From positions 22,589,501 through 22,653,500 of the forward strand of contig CM044306.1 in assembly GCA_024291935.2 (NCBI GenBank): a stretch of DNA of 64,000 bases. The letters run 5' to 3'. This DNA is from Okapia johnstoni. Its lineage: Eukaryota > Chordata > Mammalia > Artiodactyla > Giraffidae. Below the pieces are notes generated by a model. It was not told where the DNA came from, ran no database searches, and saw nothing but the letters and a program-made list of their open reading frames with translations. Of the stretch, positions 23,401-38,400 are shown piece after piece; the first letter of the stretch is position 1, and each line of letters begins with the position of its first letter. The position numbers and the translations under genes are program-made.

Positions 23401-26400
23401 TGTAAGGATGAGCATGATAAAGGACAGGAACAGTAAGGACCTAACAGAAGCAGAAAAGATTAAAAAGAAGTGGCAAGAATACACAGAAGAACTATACAAA
23501 AAAGATCTTAATGACTCAGATAACTATAATAGTGTGGTCACTCCATCTAGAGCCAGACATCCTGGAGTGTGAAGTCAAGTGGGCTTTAGGAAGCGCTACT
23601 ATGATCAAAGATAGTGGAGGTGATGGAATTCCAGTTGAGCTATTTAAAATCCTAAAAGATGATGCTGTTCAAGCGCTGCCCTCAGTATGCCAGCAAATAT
23701 AGAAAACTCAGCAGTGGCCACAGGACTGGAAAAGGTCAGTTTTCATTCCAATCCCAAAGAAGGGCCATGCCAAATGTTCAAACTACCAAACAACAGTGTT
23801 CATTTCATATGCTAGCAAGGCTATGCTCAAAATCCTTCAAGTTATGCTTCAGCAGTATGTGAACCAAGAATTTCCTGATGTACAAGCTGGGTTTACAAAA
23901 AGGCAGAGAAACCAGAGATCAAATTACCAACATGGATCATGGAGAAAGCAAAAGAATTCCAGAAAAAACATGTAGTTCTGCTTCATTGACTATGCTAACG
24001 CCTTGACTGTGTGGCTCACAACAAACTATGGAAAATTCTTAGAGATGGGAATACCAGACCACTTTATCTGTCTCCTAAGAAACCTGTATGCAGGTCAAAA
24101 AGCAACAGGTAGGACTGGACGAGGAACAACTGACTGGCTCAAAATTGGGAAAGGAGTATGACAAGAGTGTATACCATCACCCTGCTTATTTAACTTCTAT
24201 GCAGAGTACATCATGTGAAATGCCGGGCTGGATGAATCAGAAGCTGGAGTCAAGATTCCAGGAGAAACATCAACAACTTCAGATATGCAGATGATACCAC
24301 TCTAATGGTAGAAAGTAAAGAGGAACTAAAGAGCCTCTTGATGAGGGTCAAAAAAGGAGAGTGAAAAAGCTGGCTTAAAACTCAGCATTAGAACAACTAG
24401 GTTCAGGGTATCTGGTCCCATCACTTCATGGCAAATAAAAGGGGAAAAAGTGAAAGCAGAGGCAGATTTTATTTTCCTGGGCTCCAAAATCACTGTGGAC
24501 GGTGACTACAGCCATGGAATTAAAAGACATTTGTTCCTTGGTAGAAAAGCTATAACAAACCTAGACAGTGTATTCAAAAGCAGAGACATCACTTTGACAA
24601 CAAAGGTCCATATACTCAAAGCTATGGTTTTTCCAGCAGTCACGTATGAACGTGAGATTTGGACCATAAAGAAGGCTGAGTGCTGAAGAAATGATGCTTT
24701 CAATTTGTGGTGCTGGAGAAGATTCTTGAGAGTACCTTAGACAGGAGATCAAACCAGTCAATCTTAAAGGAAATCAACCCTGAATATTCATTGGAAGGAC
24801 TCATGCTGAAGCTGTAACTCCAATACTCTGGCCACCTGATCTGAAGAGATGACTCAATGGAAAAGACCCTGATGCTGGGAAAGACTGAGGTCAGGAGAAG
24901 AAGTGGGCAACTGAGGATGAGGATGAGATGGTTACATCGTGTCAGCAATTCAATGGACATGAATTTGAGCAAATGATAGGAGATTAGTGGAGACAGAGGA
25001 GCCTGGTGTGCTGTAGTTCATGGGGTCCCAAAGAGTTGAACACGACTTAGCGACTGAACAACAACGAAAGCCCTCATCCACCCACACACACCATTGGTTG
25101 GCCCTCTCCTCATATACCATTAAAAAAAAATTCACACATGGATTTCTCTCTTGAATATATTTAAACTCAAGTGGTTTTAAAATGATTCTGGGTTCAAATG
25201 CCTCTTTGAATTTTACCTTTTCACTCATATGCTTTAAAAATAGTCTTTAGTAAATTACACTATGATGAACAGAAAGCTTTTGGGAGGTTGGTTGTAATAT
25301 TGCTAAACTCAACATGACGTTTCAGAGACAAAAGTAATTTATGTACCTAATTATTTATTCCCAAAGACAGTACTATAGGACTTGCACTTAAAGAGGTCAG
25401 GATAAGAGTAGCATATAATTATCTGACTGCCTACTTAAATTTTAATGACCATATATACTTGCCTATTTAGTTGTGTTATTTTTAGACTTAGGTTCACAAA
25501 TAGTAATTTGAAACCCATTAATTCTCTGATATTCCCTAGTGTCAACTTGACTGTTTACTGTTTGCCCCCAAACACAGCAAACAATTGGACCTCTGACATC
25601 CAAAGCATGTTCACAGAAGAGGTCAGAAATGGAGATAAATCCAACATAAGACACCAGTGCAGCTGAAAGGGAAAGGCAAGATACAACAGTGGTCATCAAG
25701 AACTTTCCTCTGGTCCTCATGCCAGGGTGCTGTGCACAAATCCAATTTCCAGCCACTTTGCTTTTTTCTCTTTCCCCCAAAAGGACCAGGGTTATGCATG
25801 AGGGCTTCCCAGGTGGCTCGAGTTATAAAGAAACCAGCTGCCAATGCAGGAGATATAAGAGACGTGGGTTCGATCCCTGGGTTGGGAAGATCCTCTGGAG
25901 GAAGGCATGGCAACCCAGTCCAGTATTCTCGCTTGAAGAATTCCATTGACAGAGGAGCCTCATGGGCTACAGTTCATGGGATTGCAGAGTCAGACACAAC
26001 TAAAGAGACTTAGCAGGCATGCATGCAGGCATGATGAATCTCTTTCAGAAAAAAAGTAAAAAGAATCTCTTTCAGGTCTGAACACCCAAACACCCAGGTC
26101 TTTCTCCCACAACAAACTGTTCCCTGAAGACCAGAAATATCCAACCCCAAATGTCTGTTAACAGGACTGAAATCTGAGATACAAGGAAAACATATCACTG
26201 AACAATTAATTATAGTCTTAATGATGGTGCAAAAGAGGAAGCAATTGATTTCCTTAGCATGTCTGACTCAAAGTGTGATTAAAAAAACAAAAAGTATTTT
26301 CTCTTCAGGTACTTCAGAGATGATGGCGATTCTTCCAACTAAGAAGAACACATTCAAGTTGAGTTCTGGCTCTCACAGCATCAGAAGTTTTCTGCTAATC

Positions 26401-29400
26401 CAATCACATTATCTTTTGGAGACTGCTGCTTGGTGTTAGGTGTTTAGCTTACAGCTATGAATCGGACCAGAGTGAGATATAATCATCAATCTCAGATTTA
26501 TCATGACCATGCTCCAACACTGTCATGAGAAGAGATAAAAGGCAAACCAAGCTCAGGGGCCATCCTTTTGACCAAAGATTCCTCCCCCAATTGCTAAGTA
26601 TTCTACTTATAAATTCTTTCTGCTCCTCACTTGGTGCCATCTAGAACTTTAATTAGGCCTGGGTTTATAATCCCTATAATCCTTGGCATCCTTTTACACC
26701 AGGCTGGATATGCTGCTAGTACATTCAGCTCTAGATTTGAGCCAGAAAAACCTGACTCTGCATCCTGCCTCTTATAATTCACTGTGCATTGGTTTCTTAA
26801 TCTGTATTTTAAAAAACATAAAAAACGAAGGAGAGACTGTAACATTCCTTCAAGGAATCTCATAAGGGTTAAATGAAACAATACGAGCCCCTTGTAGGCA
26901 GTTACCAGCATCCCAAAGTCTAAACAAACGGGCTCCTTTTACCATCCACTGAGTTATAATCCCTGGTATAAGCTGACAGAGCTCAACCTAAATCTAATGA
27001 CTACCACCTCCTCACGGGAATCCTCTCCCCTAACAAAGTCAGCCTTACAGAATGCCTCGACCCCTGACAAGCAAAGGGAGGCAGCAAACAATGGTAAAGG
27101 AGAACACTGACCTGGCCTTCTTTGTCTGAATCTTTCAAAGAGAAGTCACTTAAGGTCTAGGGGCAAATACTAATTTGCTTTCCCTTCTCAACTTGATTAC
27201 AATTTTAAGTGCACATAGATATCCTACTTGTATCCTAGAAAGATACTCTCCACTCTCCACTGTGTTTATCCACAGATAAACACAATTCTGACTTCTTTAT
27301 GTCCTCTCTACAAATGTCAGGAAACTCAATCTGCAATTTGCTTACTGCTATTTTTTTTTCCCATAGCAGAGGGTGGGAAGTAAAACACAGGAGTTGGAGT
27401 CAGTTGGGTCTTGGTTTGAATCCTGGCTTCAGCAAAGATTAGCTGAGTAACCTTTAGAGTAAGTGGCTTCACTTTTGAGACACCCTTAGTTTCTTCATTG
27501 ACAAAGTAAAAAAAAAAATTTTTTTTCAAGAGACCAATCTATTAGCTAACTTTGAGGTGTTGCAAGAAATTAAGAGATATTTAAATAAAGACCCTGACAA
27601 TATACCTGGCACATGGTAGGTAGGCACATAACAAATAGCAGGAATCATTGCAGGTACTAACCTTCAGCAATGCTAACAATCTTACTTAACATTTCTGCAG
27701 ACAGGGCACATTTGTGGAATGAAATGAGCTATACCCGAGGAGTCCAAGATTCCATGAAGTCTCTCAATACTCTACAAGTGATACATGCTCCAGGCTCTAG
27801 AATCCTCTGAGAGGATCTCCCTGGTTCACCCACAAACAGAGATGACTACCCACCCTGTCCCTGTCAATCACCACCAGGCTTTATACAGAATTCAACATGG
27901 GCTCTTGCCTTCTCTTTCTACCTGTCCCCTTTCTGAAGCTAAGAGCTCTCTGAGGGTAGCATATGTGCTCAGTCGAATACGACTCTTGCGACCCCAAGGG
28001 CTGTAGCCCGCCAGGCTCCTTTGTCCATGGGATTTTCCCAGCAAGAATACTAGAGTGGGTTGCCATTTTCTCTTCCAGGGGATCTTCCCAACCCAGGAAT
28101 CAAACCTGAGTCTCCTGCATTGGCAGGGGGATTCTTTACCACTGAGCCACCTGGGAATCCCTCTCTGAGGTGGAGAAGTGGCTTATTTTTGATACTGAGT
28201 TTATTTGATACTGTTTGTTTATTAAATAAACACCCCCCAAAAGCCACAAACTCTAAAAATTGCTAGGCAGAATCAGTTCCTATAAGAAAGGATTCTAACT
28301 TTTTCCATTTAACCAAGTCAACTGCATGAGACCCAACTGTGTTGACAGCACTGAGGCAAGTAGTTAATGAAGTGAGAATTAATACAGTTCACACCCTGTC
28401 ATGCCTTATTTAAGTCACCAAGATTATAAAACACATTCCTGTAACCTGGCTCAATCCTGTTACTGATGTTCTGCCAGAGGCTTCCCTGTAACTTCTTTTT
28501 AGAGCAATTTTTTGACACCTGGTTTAAGAATCTTAATTTGATTCAATGGGAAAGCATGATGTTCTCATTTTAAGTTCTGTTTCTAACTTGTAAATTCCTC
28601 ATTTTACTTTTTTCCAACATTATAAAAGCAGATTCCTTCAAACCATCCCTTCGCCCCAGCCTTCAACAGAGATGATATAGACACCCCCTACTTAGCAGGC
28701 AGGGTAGGTACTGCCAGTGCTCCCATAGGGAGACTAGTCTCTGAATTCAATACTGGCAGGGATACAGGACACAACAAAGTATCTACTCTCTGACAGAAAC
28801 TTTAGTACAAATGCACAGAATCCAGAACAGATTGCTATTAAATTCAGCCTCCTTGACACTCCCATTTCTAGTGAAGACTCCTTTACTTTCCCAGTTTCCC
28901 ATGAAAATGCCCCAAGAGCTCTGTTTCACATGTAAATGTGAGATGCCTGGATCAGGGATAAGGAAGGACCTCTGAAAGTTAAATGTGAACACATGACACC
29001 CAGACGTTGGAGGCAGGATCAGTTTTCTCATTCATGTGATCAGAGAAGCAAAGATTCCTTCTCAATATGTGTGTTAGTCAGCCGTGTCCAACTCTTTGCG
29101 ACCCCATGGACTATATAGCCCACCAGGCTCCTGGGGGATTGGGATATTACTCACTAGGCTTGAGGAAGGGTGGAGGCTACAAGAGCCAGGAAAAAAAGCT
29201 TTAAGTGTTTCTGGTTTGGGGGCTTTTTGGGTGAGTGGGTGCAGGAGTGGAGGTAGAGATCCTGCACTGGATCATACTCAAGTAAGTTAAATAATTAATA
29301 TAAAGCTTTGAATAACTGTGGGGGAAGAGGGAAGGGAGGGGTGGGGAGTGAATATTATGCTTGATCATACCCAAGTAAGTTAAATAATTAATGTAACGAT

Positions 29401-32400
29401 AGCCTTACCTGGAACCCTGGATCTCAAGAAATAGAGAAACTTCCCATTCTTGGAGTGCATGATGGCCCTCTTAATGAACTCCACCACTGATTGACAGCGA
29501 TCCTCAAACTTGGGATGACACCACAGGCTGAAGGTTCCTGCCATGGAAAGTTAAGGAGAGGTAAAAATGCAAAACTTACTTTAGGAAGACTTGAGAAGCT
29601 GGCTCGAACATTTTAATGATTTTCCCTCCTGGAAAGGTAGCTTGTGGTCAAGCTGAGTCAGAGGTCCCTGTTCCTGCTTGTTCTACAACTAATGGAAAGA
29701 AAGATGTTGCTTTTAATAAGATATAAATTAGGTCTTACAATGTTTCTGTTAAACAATAATAAATTTGAGTCAGAAAAAAGATATAAAAAGATTTTGTTGA
29801 GTATGAACATTAATCTTTAAACCACAGACCATAAAGAAAAGGCGGCTTGCTAAATTGAGTTTAAACGACATTCCCTCAAAAAGATTTAAATCTTCAAGTA
29901 TGCATAGAATAGGAAAGACAGGAACAGCGGTTTTGTGGGTCTCACTCACTCATGTATGTGGTTAAGCACAAAAATCAAGTTCTAAGTCTTTTCCTTCTGT
30001 AACTTCTAAAATCCCACGCCCCAACATGTTACAAAGATCCCACCGCAAACTTTAGAATCCCAAAGGCAAAAAGCAATCTGAACTCCCCTAACTTAACAAC
30101 AACAAAAAAAAAACTTCAACAACTAAAACACTAAATCCAAGAGTCACAAAAGGGATACTAATCACTCAAGAGAACTGCAGATTTGAGAACCTTGGTTACT
30201 TCTTTCAGGATCACTTAAAAAGACGAAGACAAATGTTCCATTGCAAACTAGCAACTGAAAGGCCCAGGGCTTCTATTAAAAATTCCATTTATTCAAGGAA
30301 GAAAAGTTCCTTTGAACAAAAAGTAATTGGAGAACCATTTGAAAATACTCTCAGATAGGCATCTTGCCTATTAGGAACCTAGAGGTCAAGCATTTTCATC
30401 ATTTTCATGGCCTAGTCATTTATAATTTTAATAGGTTTATAAAAGTACTTCACTCTGAAATGCTATGTTTTGCGTTTTGTTTTATTTATTTGACTTTTGC
30501 TTTAGGAACAGCAAGAAAACAAGTAGCAGTCTACCCCACAGTTCTTTAACTAATTCTCTCAAGTCTTTGGACTGAAGTTCCTTTCTCTTCATGCATCTTG
30601 AAAGCGGAGGTGGGGGCAGAGGAAACCATGGACAAAGCTATGCTGACCTTAACAGCTACTTCTTGCCTAACAAGAGAAGCAAACCAAATTAATTCAGCAG
30701 AACGCGGCTGAGAGCAGGAAAGATACAGTGGTGCCTGAGAAGAGCATGAAAGAGCCCCTTACATGTATCTCATACAGTTCATTTAAGGTTGATCACATGT
30801 GGGAACAGCAGGAGGAATTGGAGGGGCAAGTCCATAAAACTCCCCAGAGTTCTCCACATTTTTAAAATTTGTAGCATATTGCAGGTATTTTGACAAAGTA
30901 TGTATTAGCTAGCCCCACCACCAATGACCATTACAAGTTTGTGGCCCAAATCAAATACCAAATGTCCTGATGCAAAGTCCATCCAGACAGCAGTATTGAA
31001 CAAGTTAGCTTCTTGACATGACTGGAATATTAAGCACAACCTGACCACAGAGGAAGATAGACAGTATGTTGATTCCACAAATTCTCATCGAGTTTTGATG
31101 ACTATTTCCTGCAAGACTACAAAGCTGACCAGAAAAAGACATAATTATCATCGATGTGACTGCCAGGCAAAGAAATTCAGAACAGAACAGTCACAGGATC
31201 AACAAATTCTCCTCTTTATATACATGACTAATATCTCTAGATGGTAAGTTTAATCATGAACCGAAGCTTGGGAGAATTTGTTTCATGGTCCTAGGTTATT
31301 TCTTCCTGTACCAAGAGAGTTTTACTGGCTTTATTCTGTTCTTCAATAGTCTTCCTCAGACTCTATTTAGGAGACAAGATGCTGAGAAAACTTTTAAATG
31401 GAACATTTATGCTCCTCCCCATCCCCACCAATATTCCTCGTGATCGAAATCAGTGCCCATATATCAATCTTCAATTGAGTCCATGAGATTTTCCTACCTA
31501 TTCACAGTTCCATTTCTATGAATCCTTCCAATGAGAAAGTCAGATAGCAAAGGCAGAAAAAGCCAAAGGGGAAAGAAGGCTTCCTTCAAATGCCAGCACC
31601 TCTCACCTCTGTAGTGCTCCATTCTGGTGTGGTGAGTGATACCCTGTGATCGGAAACTGAGGCTCAGGATATAACGAGGATCGGAGCTGTCTCGTACCAG
31701 GAAAGAACCATCAGGCTTGCCTTTCAGCTTCATCTCTGCATCTTCCCAATTCATCGGCCCCCAATACCAACCACACTATCAAAGAAGTGGCAAGGACTTA
31801 GAACACAGAAATGTCAGTTTTCAGCACAATTACTCTGACAAGAACCCCGCATTTCCAAAACACTGCAGTAGGTAAAAGTTGCTAGGAGTGCCTCAACCAT
31901 TAGCAATGAATATCGGATTCATCATACTTTCAGGCCTCCAAAGTAACAGAAAAATAATTTTACAGTTCCATTACCAAAGCCCTATAAAGAAGAGACGAGG
32001 GACCCTGGTCAGCTTAGACTATGTAAATATTTCTCCATAACCTTTCTCATCAGGCTCAGATGTTTTTTTTCAAATTCAATTTTACAACATCTCATAGAAC
32101 TAATGATTGCAACATATTGTTTTGTCACTGTAAATACAGAAGCAAGGAAACTACTCTTCCTCTAAAAAGAATAAAAGGAGAGCCTGGCTTAGAATTAGGA
32201 GAATGTGAGAGGAGGCAAGCTGTCAGTCCTCAGGCACCACCTACTTTCTCCAGCTCTCGAAGGCTAGCCGCAAAGCTGCTCGAGTCGGGCCGGTAGAGGG
32301 GACACTGGAGGTGCTGCGGGGGCTGGCTGTGCACAGACTCAGCTGCTCGGATGGGAGCAATCCGGGGAAATGCATCTGTAGGCAAGAGAGCGGTGGTCAC

Positions 32401-35400
32401 TTGTTGACTCTTATCATTCCCAACCTCAAGTAGACCCTCCCTCTCCCCAAAACAGAGATGCTAACTGAAGACGGGCAAGGCATTAGAAGCTAAGCTGGAA
32501 AGGGTGGAAGCCAAAGCAGTGGGGGAGAGCTGGATGGGCTGGGACAAAAAGCTGTGTGGGCTCATGTAAGCTGTGAAGGATGGGTGGGGATGTTTAACCC
32601 CAGGAAAGGGGGAGGCAGCAGCTCACTAACCTGACTAAGGTGACTACTTCAGGGCCTTCACCAGCCTAGAGCGATTCCAACTTCTCCCACCTCGAGGTGA
32701 AGTGCCGGTAAAGCAGCCTTGGAAATAGTGACTCGCTTAACTTGCCCAGGAAGAGCAACGATTTTGCCAGACAAGTAGAAAAGAATGCTGATTTCATTCA
32801 TTTGATTCCTTGGGCACTGGGGGCTGGCCAAACAGGTATGGGCTACTGAATGCTTGGTACTTATTTACAAGGCTGCAGTAAATGCTAAAAGCTTAGAAAA
32901 ACCACAGAACTTTGAAAACCAGCAACATATTAAACCTCCTCACTCTACTGAAATTAAGGCAGTTTCCCAAGTGATATTGACTCAAAGATTGCAAACAAGT
33001 TTCAATAGCAAAGAGACAAAAAAAAATCCAACAGTCTTTTATCTCTACCAAAAATCAGATTTGCCTCCATAAAGAAAACAAGCTAAAATAACTAGTGCTT
33101 GGCCTCATTTCCAAGGAGTTCTGGTCCAGCCAAGGGGATATGATTTAAGCTTTCTCTTAAGTTCTTTTATTTCCATAAATAGATCTCTCCCATCCTTCAA
33201 AAGTGTTTCACTTTGTACTCCCCACTCTTGCAAGTCTTGCCTCTAAGCTAAGCTAACCTGGGGCATGGGGTGGAGGAGGCGGAGGTAGGGGGAAAGACTG
33301 CAGGGAAGACCCCATCGGAGCCACAAGGACAGATGTAGGCAGCGTCCCACTGATATCATCTAGAAGAGAGAACAAAAGCAAAAGGTTCAGAAATGTGGGC
33401 ACAGAGTGAGCACAGGGAAGGCAGAGGAGAGGGAAATGGATCATCAGGCTGCCCTCTGGGGCAAAATGGCCTGAGCTTCACCCTGTCTTTTTTGCACAGA
33501 GGGCCACAATCATCTTAATCTGGTTTCCTTTGCTTGAAAGTAGGAACGTAAGGATATCCCTAAAGCTGCCCACTGGCAGTAGATTCAGAACAAGATAAAT
33601 ACTCTTTATAAATAAATAAAGGTTGAAACAATATATGGACCGTAGATGTCACAGCATGCAGGTAAGAGACCCATTTAACCATTTTGGAGATGAGAGGGGT
33701 GCTGAGAATGGGACAAGAAATATAATAACTGGGTCATCATCAGAAACCCAGGAGTCTGTTTGGTTCCTGGCAAAGAACAGGTGGATAGAGCTCACCCTCC
33801 CACAGGGCAAAAAGGAAGAGGGGGAGGAAACTATACCTAGGAGGCTGAGGCTTCTTCTTGGAGGAGGAGGGGGAGTTGGAGGTTGTGGAGAGGTCAGGCC
33901 CCGCTGAGAGATGTCCACGTCCACAAGTGACACTGTTTCACCTGAGGGATTCATGGAGCAAGCATGTTACAGTAGCACCTTGCCCAAAGCCAAGGCCAGG
34001 AAGCAAAAGGAAACAGAGAGCAAGCAAGAGACGCCAGAGGTCCATGGCTCTCAGAAAGTTCAAAATCTAATGCTCCCACGGCTGGAATCCCCCCAATCCA
34101 GACACCTGAGAAGTCAATTTTAAATTCCATCATTCCTTTACTCCGTTACAGATCAAGGATCTTTAAGACAAAATCATGGGATTGACCGTGAAAAAGCCAA
34201 CTAATGCTGGCTCTGCCACTGAGGATATAACCTTGAACAAGAAGTCTTCTTGATTCAAATGGAACCCACACCATTTATTTTTACAGATTTGTATATCAAT
34301 TTTTGCCTCAGGGAGCAAGGCAAGCAACTTTTTACAAGCCCAAATGGACATGGACAGCAAGCATCATTAAAATATAAAAACTATTAAGCTGAATGCAGAT
34401 AAAGGTCCCAATGTTAGCCCCAACTTCTTCCTAAATGGCTTTCCACATCGAGATTTTCCAGAATAGTTACTCCTAAGAGGCCCAACCATTTCAGATATCA
34501 ATTAATTTCTAACAGCTGAGGCTACAAAGGCTGAAAAGTGCATTTACAATCCTAATAATTAATTACTTCCAGTCAGGCAAAAGTCAGGTAAGCTTAGAGG
34601 AAGCTTCTCAGTAGGAACACGGCGAGGTAGGGGGGTTGGGGGAGGTACACATGGTTTCTCTTACTTTCCAGCACTTTATGCAGTCCTGTTCTCGACCATA
34701 TTCACTCCTTCTTGCCACCCATTACAGCTACCCTCTCTCCACACCAATCACCAGAGAATGAAGGCTATTTTATCAACCTTCTGTTGAAGGTCGCAAAGAG
34801 TCAGTTTGTTTTGGTAGATCTTATCCGCAAGTCAGAATTTGGGATTTCTCTATTTTGGCCCTTAGGGTGTTATTTCCAACACCTTTTTCCTATGTAGGAA
34901 GCTGAATTAGCCCCCAGCTAGAATCTTAATGTTTCCCAGTTAAGAAAATGAGGAAACAAATATCTCTAAAAGGGCAGGAACTGGGCATTCAGTATCTAAT
35001 ACAGTTTGTGATTTTTTTTTTTCCAACAAAGGTTTTGAACACTAAGATAAGCAGAAAAGCTCTTCCAAAAGTCATCAGTGGAAGTTCTAGGAATTCACCA
35101 CACAGCTTAATTACTGAGGGCCTAGCTGCCCAGGGCTTCCCTTGTGGCTCAGCTGGTAAAGAATCTGCCTGCAATGTGGGAGACCTGCGTTCCATCCCTG
35201 GGTTGGGAAGATCCCCTGGAGAAAGGAAAGGTTACCCACTCCAGTATTCTGGCCTGAAGAATTCCATGGACAGTCCATGAGGTCTCAAAGAGTCAGACAC
35301 GAATGAGTGACTTTCACTTTCATTTTAGCTGCCCAGAGCAATGCAATGAGCCCAGGTTTCCGGAAGGGTCAGAGAGGTCTAGCTTGCAGGTAGTACAGCA

Positions 35401-38400
35401 TTTACAGGAAGTAATTCAAGAGCTAAGGTTCTTTGAAATAAGAACGTGGGACCTGAAACTACAAATGTGGGTTTCTTTACTTTAAAAGGGAAACAACTAC
35501 TAACTAGAAAGACATTCTGCTACAGGATAAGATCCTTTAATTCCTTGCTTAGGCTAAGAACAGAGGACCTCCTTCTCCACCGGTGCCTATTACAGGCACC
35601 AAACTCACCTGTCCTGACAGTTCACAGCAGTCTACTCAGTAATGGGGGTTCCACTAGCCTGTTGAACATTTTCCTGAAAATGTCCAGTCTTAGATCATAA
35701 TTCTTGTAATCATCTTTTTCGAGGGACACAATATCCAAAAGAGTTTGAAACGAGGATTAGGTTTAAAGGATTCTCGGCCACACCCAGTGAGGAGCGCTCA
35801 GTTTTTGAAACTTGAGGCTGTGTGCTCCAGATGTCCTTTTCTACAGCTCATTCAAGCAGAAACTCCACACCTGACTCACAGAACAAAAGGTTTCCCTCTC
35901 AGAAAAAGCTCCCCTTCAAAGGAGAAGGTGAAAGGATATCTGACCACTTTCTTACTTTAGCAACTGTGTTCCCTGCTGCAAGAGGAGAGACTTAAATTAG
36001 ATCCAATAAGAACTCTTAACAGCTGCAAGAACTGTTAGCTCCCCAAATGGGTAAGACAAGAGTTCATGTCATTCCCCTTTGCCCAAAGTCTTTAAAAATA
36101 GACCAGATCATCGTGGATCATGTTTATTAGATAATCCATGAACTCCCTTTGGAAGCAGGCACAGGAACTGTATGACTTCCAGAGTCCTTTATGTGCTATG
36201 AGCCTATAAATTTGTATTTTCTACTTTTAATTTATATGTGATGACCCTGAACTAAAGCCTGCGTAACTGCCAGGGCCACCTAATTACCAGCAAGCAGTCT
36301 CTACCTCAAACTATAAAGCATCCAAAGTTAAGAACACATTCCATACCATAAAAATAGCGTCACCCCAAACCCAGCAGGCACGGAATGAAAAAAATACTGC
36401 AGACATGCCTGCAGCTCCCTCTGCGATGCATCTGCAAGTGTTTCCTGACACGTCTCAGAACAGTCCTGCTTTTAGATGTTAGAGAAAAAGAAACAGATCA
36501 CCTACCTGTGAACAGCGGGCTAAAGGAGACTGGAGAAAAGGCACTTTGAGTTCTTGTCAACCTGGGTTTCCTGAGGGGTGAGAAAGCACACAGAGAATGA
36601 GGTAGAGAATGAGGTGGAGAATGAACACACATGCATTTAAATCACTGCAGCACTCAATTCCAGATGCACCGAAAAATAAAGCAAACCCAAGTCACTGTCA
36701 ACCACACTTTTGTAATAAAGACTAACATCTAAAGAGGGAAAAATAAAATAATTAAGGTGATTCCTTAAATAGATTTGGCTACAGAATTCACCAGCCTACA
36801 AAGCAATAAGAAATCTCTTTGGAGCTTTCCACACCCATCACCTTAAGAGAGTAAAACATCTTGAGTGGTAATTAGTAAGTCCATTTCTAGAGGAAAGAAT
36901 TCAGATGCAGAGTTGATTCTCACAGGAAAGCCAAGAGAAAGGCTCTTGACCTGAACAGGTGCCACTTCAGAGCACCAGCTTTCCCTCTGGGCCTGCTCTT
37001 AGGAGTAGGAGGTCCCAAAGTGAACCAGGCAAGATTTTTGGATTTGAGAATAGCACTACAGGATATACATGCAATCTTCAACCAGTAAGGCCTCTGATTT
37101 CTGCAAAATGCCCCCAAGCCATGGGTCAAAGCCAACAGCCAACAAGGGAGCCTCTTCAAGTTAAGATGCTCTGCCTGGCACCCAAAGAAGGTGGCCTCTT
37201 CTTTTTTGAGCTGCCAGTAATAGACTCCCCACCACCCCACGCCTGTTCTTGATGCTGCTCCCAAACCAGCTGGAAAACCCAGATCTCTGAAGACACACCA
37301 AAGGTAACTTCACATTGCACCAATTTCAACTGGCTTTGGGTGAGAAATGAAATGAAAGGAATCCAAAAGACTGATAAAAGTCTTTCTGGCTAGAAATGTG
37401 CTAATCACCTCAGGATGATTAAACTGACTACAAGGGAAAGAAGTGGAGGTGATGAAAATATGCTATATCTTGATTGTGGAAGAGGTTATGATTTTGACAT
37501 CTGTCAAAATTAACAGAACTAGGCAACGAAAAAAAGGTGAATTTTAGGTGGTATATAAATTGTATCTCAATAAATCAGACTTAAAAAAAAAATCCACTGC
37601 CAAATTAAATGCCGGACTCCACACTTTAGAGCTGGCTCACTTTCCAAAATTACTCTCACCCAAAGGTTTAAATAAAACTTCAACTGCACCAAGAGATGGG
37701 GAAAAGCAAAGAAAATCCAAAATGAAATCCTACTTTGAATTATTTGATTTTGGAAGATCTCTATGCATTTATGTTTTAACACAGATGTCTGCGCTTCTCA
37801 GAACTCACTTCAAACAGAATTTCAAAACCATACTGTGAAGACCTTACTCAGAAATAGCTGAGATGCTGGATTCCCTTTCCTGACCCATCTCACACTCCCT
37901 TTGCAGCCGCCTCCATGCTGAGACTTGAGAAGTCTAATGAAGGTGCCTACTGTGAACGCCCCGCCCACAGCACACACAGGAGAGGTGGCTGCATCAGAAA
38001 AAGACATGAGCACACACTGTCCCTCTATTTATAAAAGTTGCTCGTGGCAGTCTGCAGCTTAGTCCCAACACTCCAGAGGTCTGGGACGGAAAATGAATTC
38101 CACTGGACATTAAGACTGAAGAGCGTCCAAGCTGATTTTTATTCGGTAACTTGTGGATACAACATTAAACTCAGCAAGCAGAAACCTAAAGCACTGGCCT
38201 CTCGGAGGGTTCACACCTCCGCCATTTGGCTGTTTGCCTCTTTTCAAAGGAAGCTGCATTACTCTGCCATCTGCCCGTGCTGAGGACGAAGCTCCTCAGT
38301 GCCAAGCACTGAAGAACAGCAGTACCCAATGCACATATCTTGCCGAGGCCTCCTCACTCCAGCTCATCTTCTCCCCGCCCCCGGCATTTTGAAGAAGAAA

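Larger units (their letters stand above)
21027..29408 (-). other. SOCS7: SOCS7 intron 7 (8.4 kb)
   Basis: Canonical gtaagg...ag. It contains a Bov-tA SINE (21,742-21,953), a tRNA-Val-like pseudogene, BovB copy 2, two more Bov-tA SINEs, a partial one at 29,068, and MIR relics near 22,580-22,650, 26,700-26,925 and 27,380-27,650. The remaining parts are AT-rich and show no coding signal. Confidence 0.8.
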
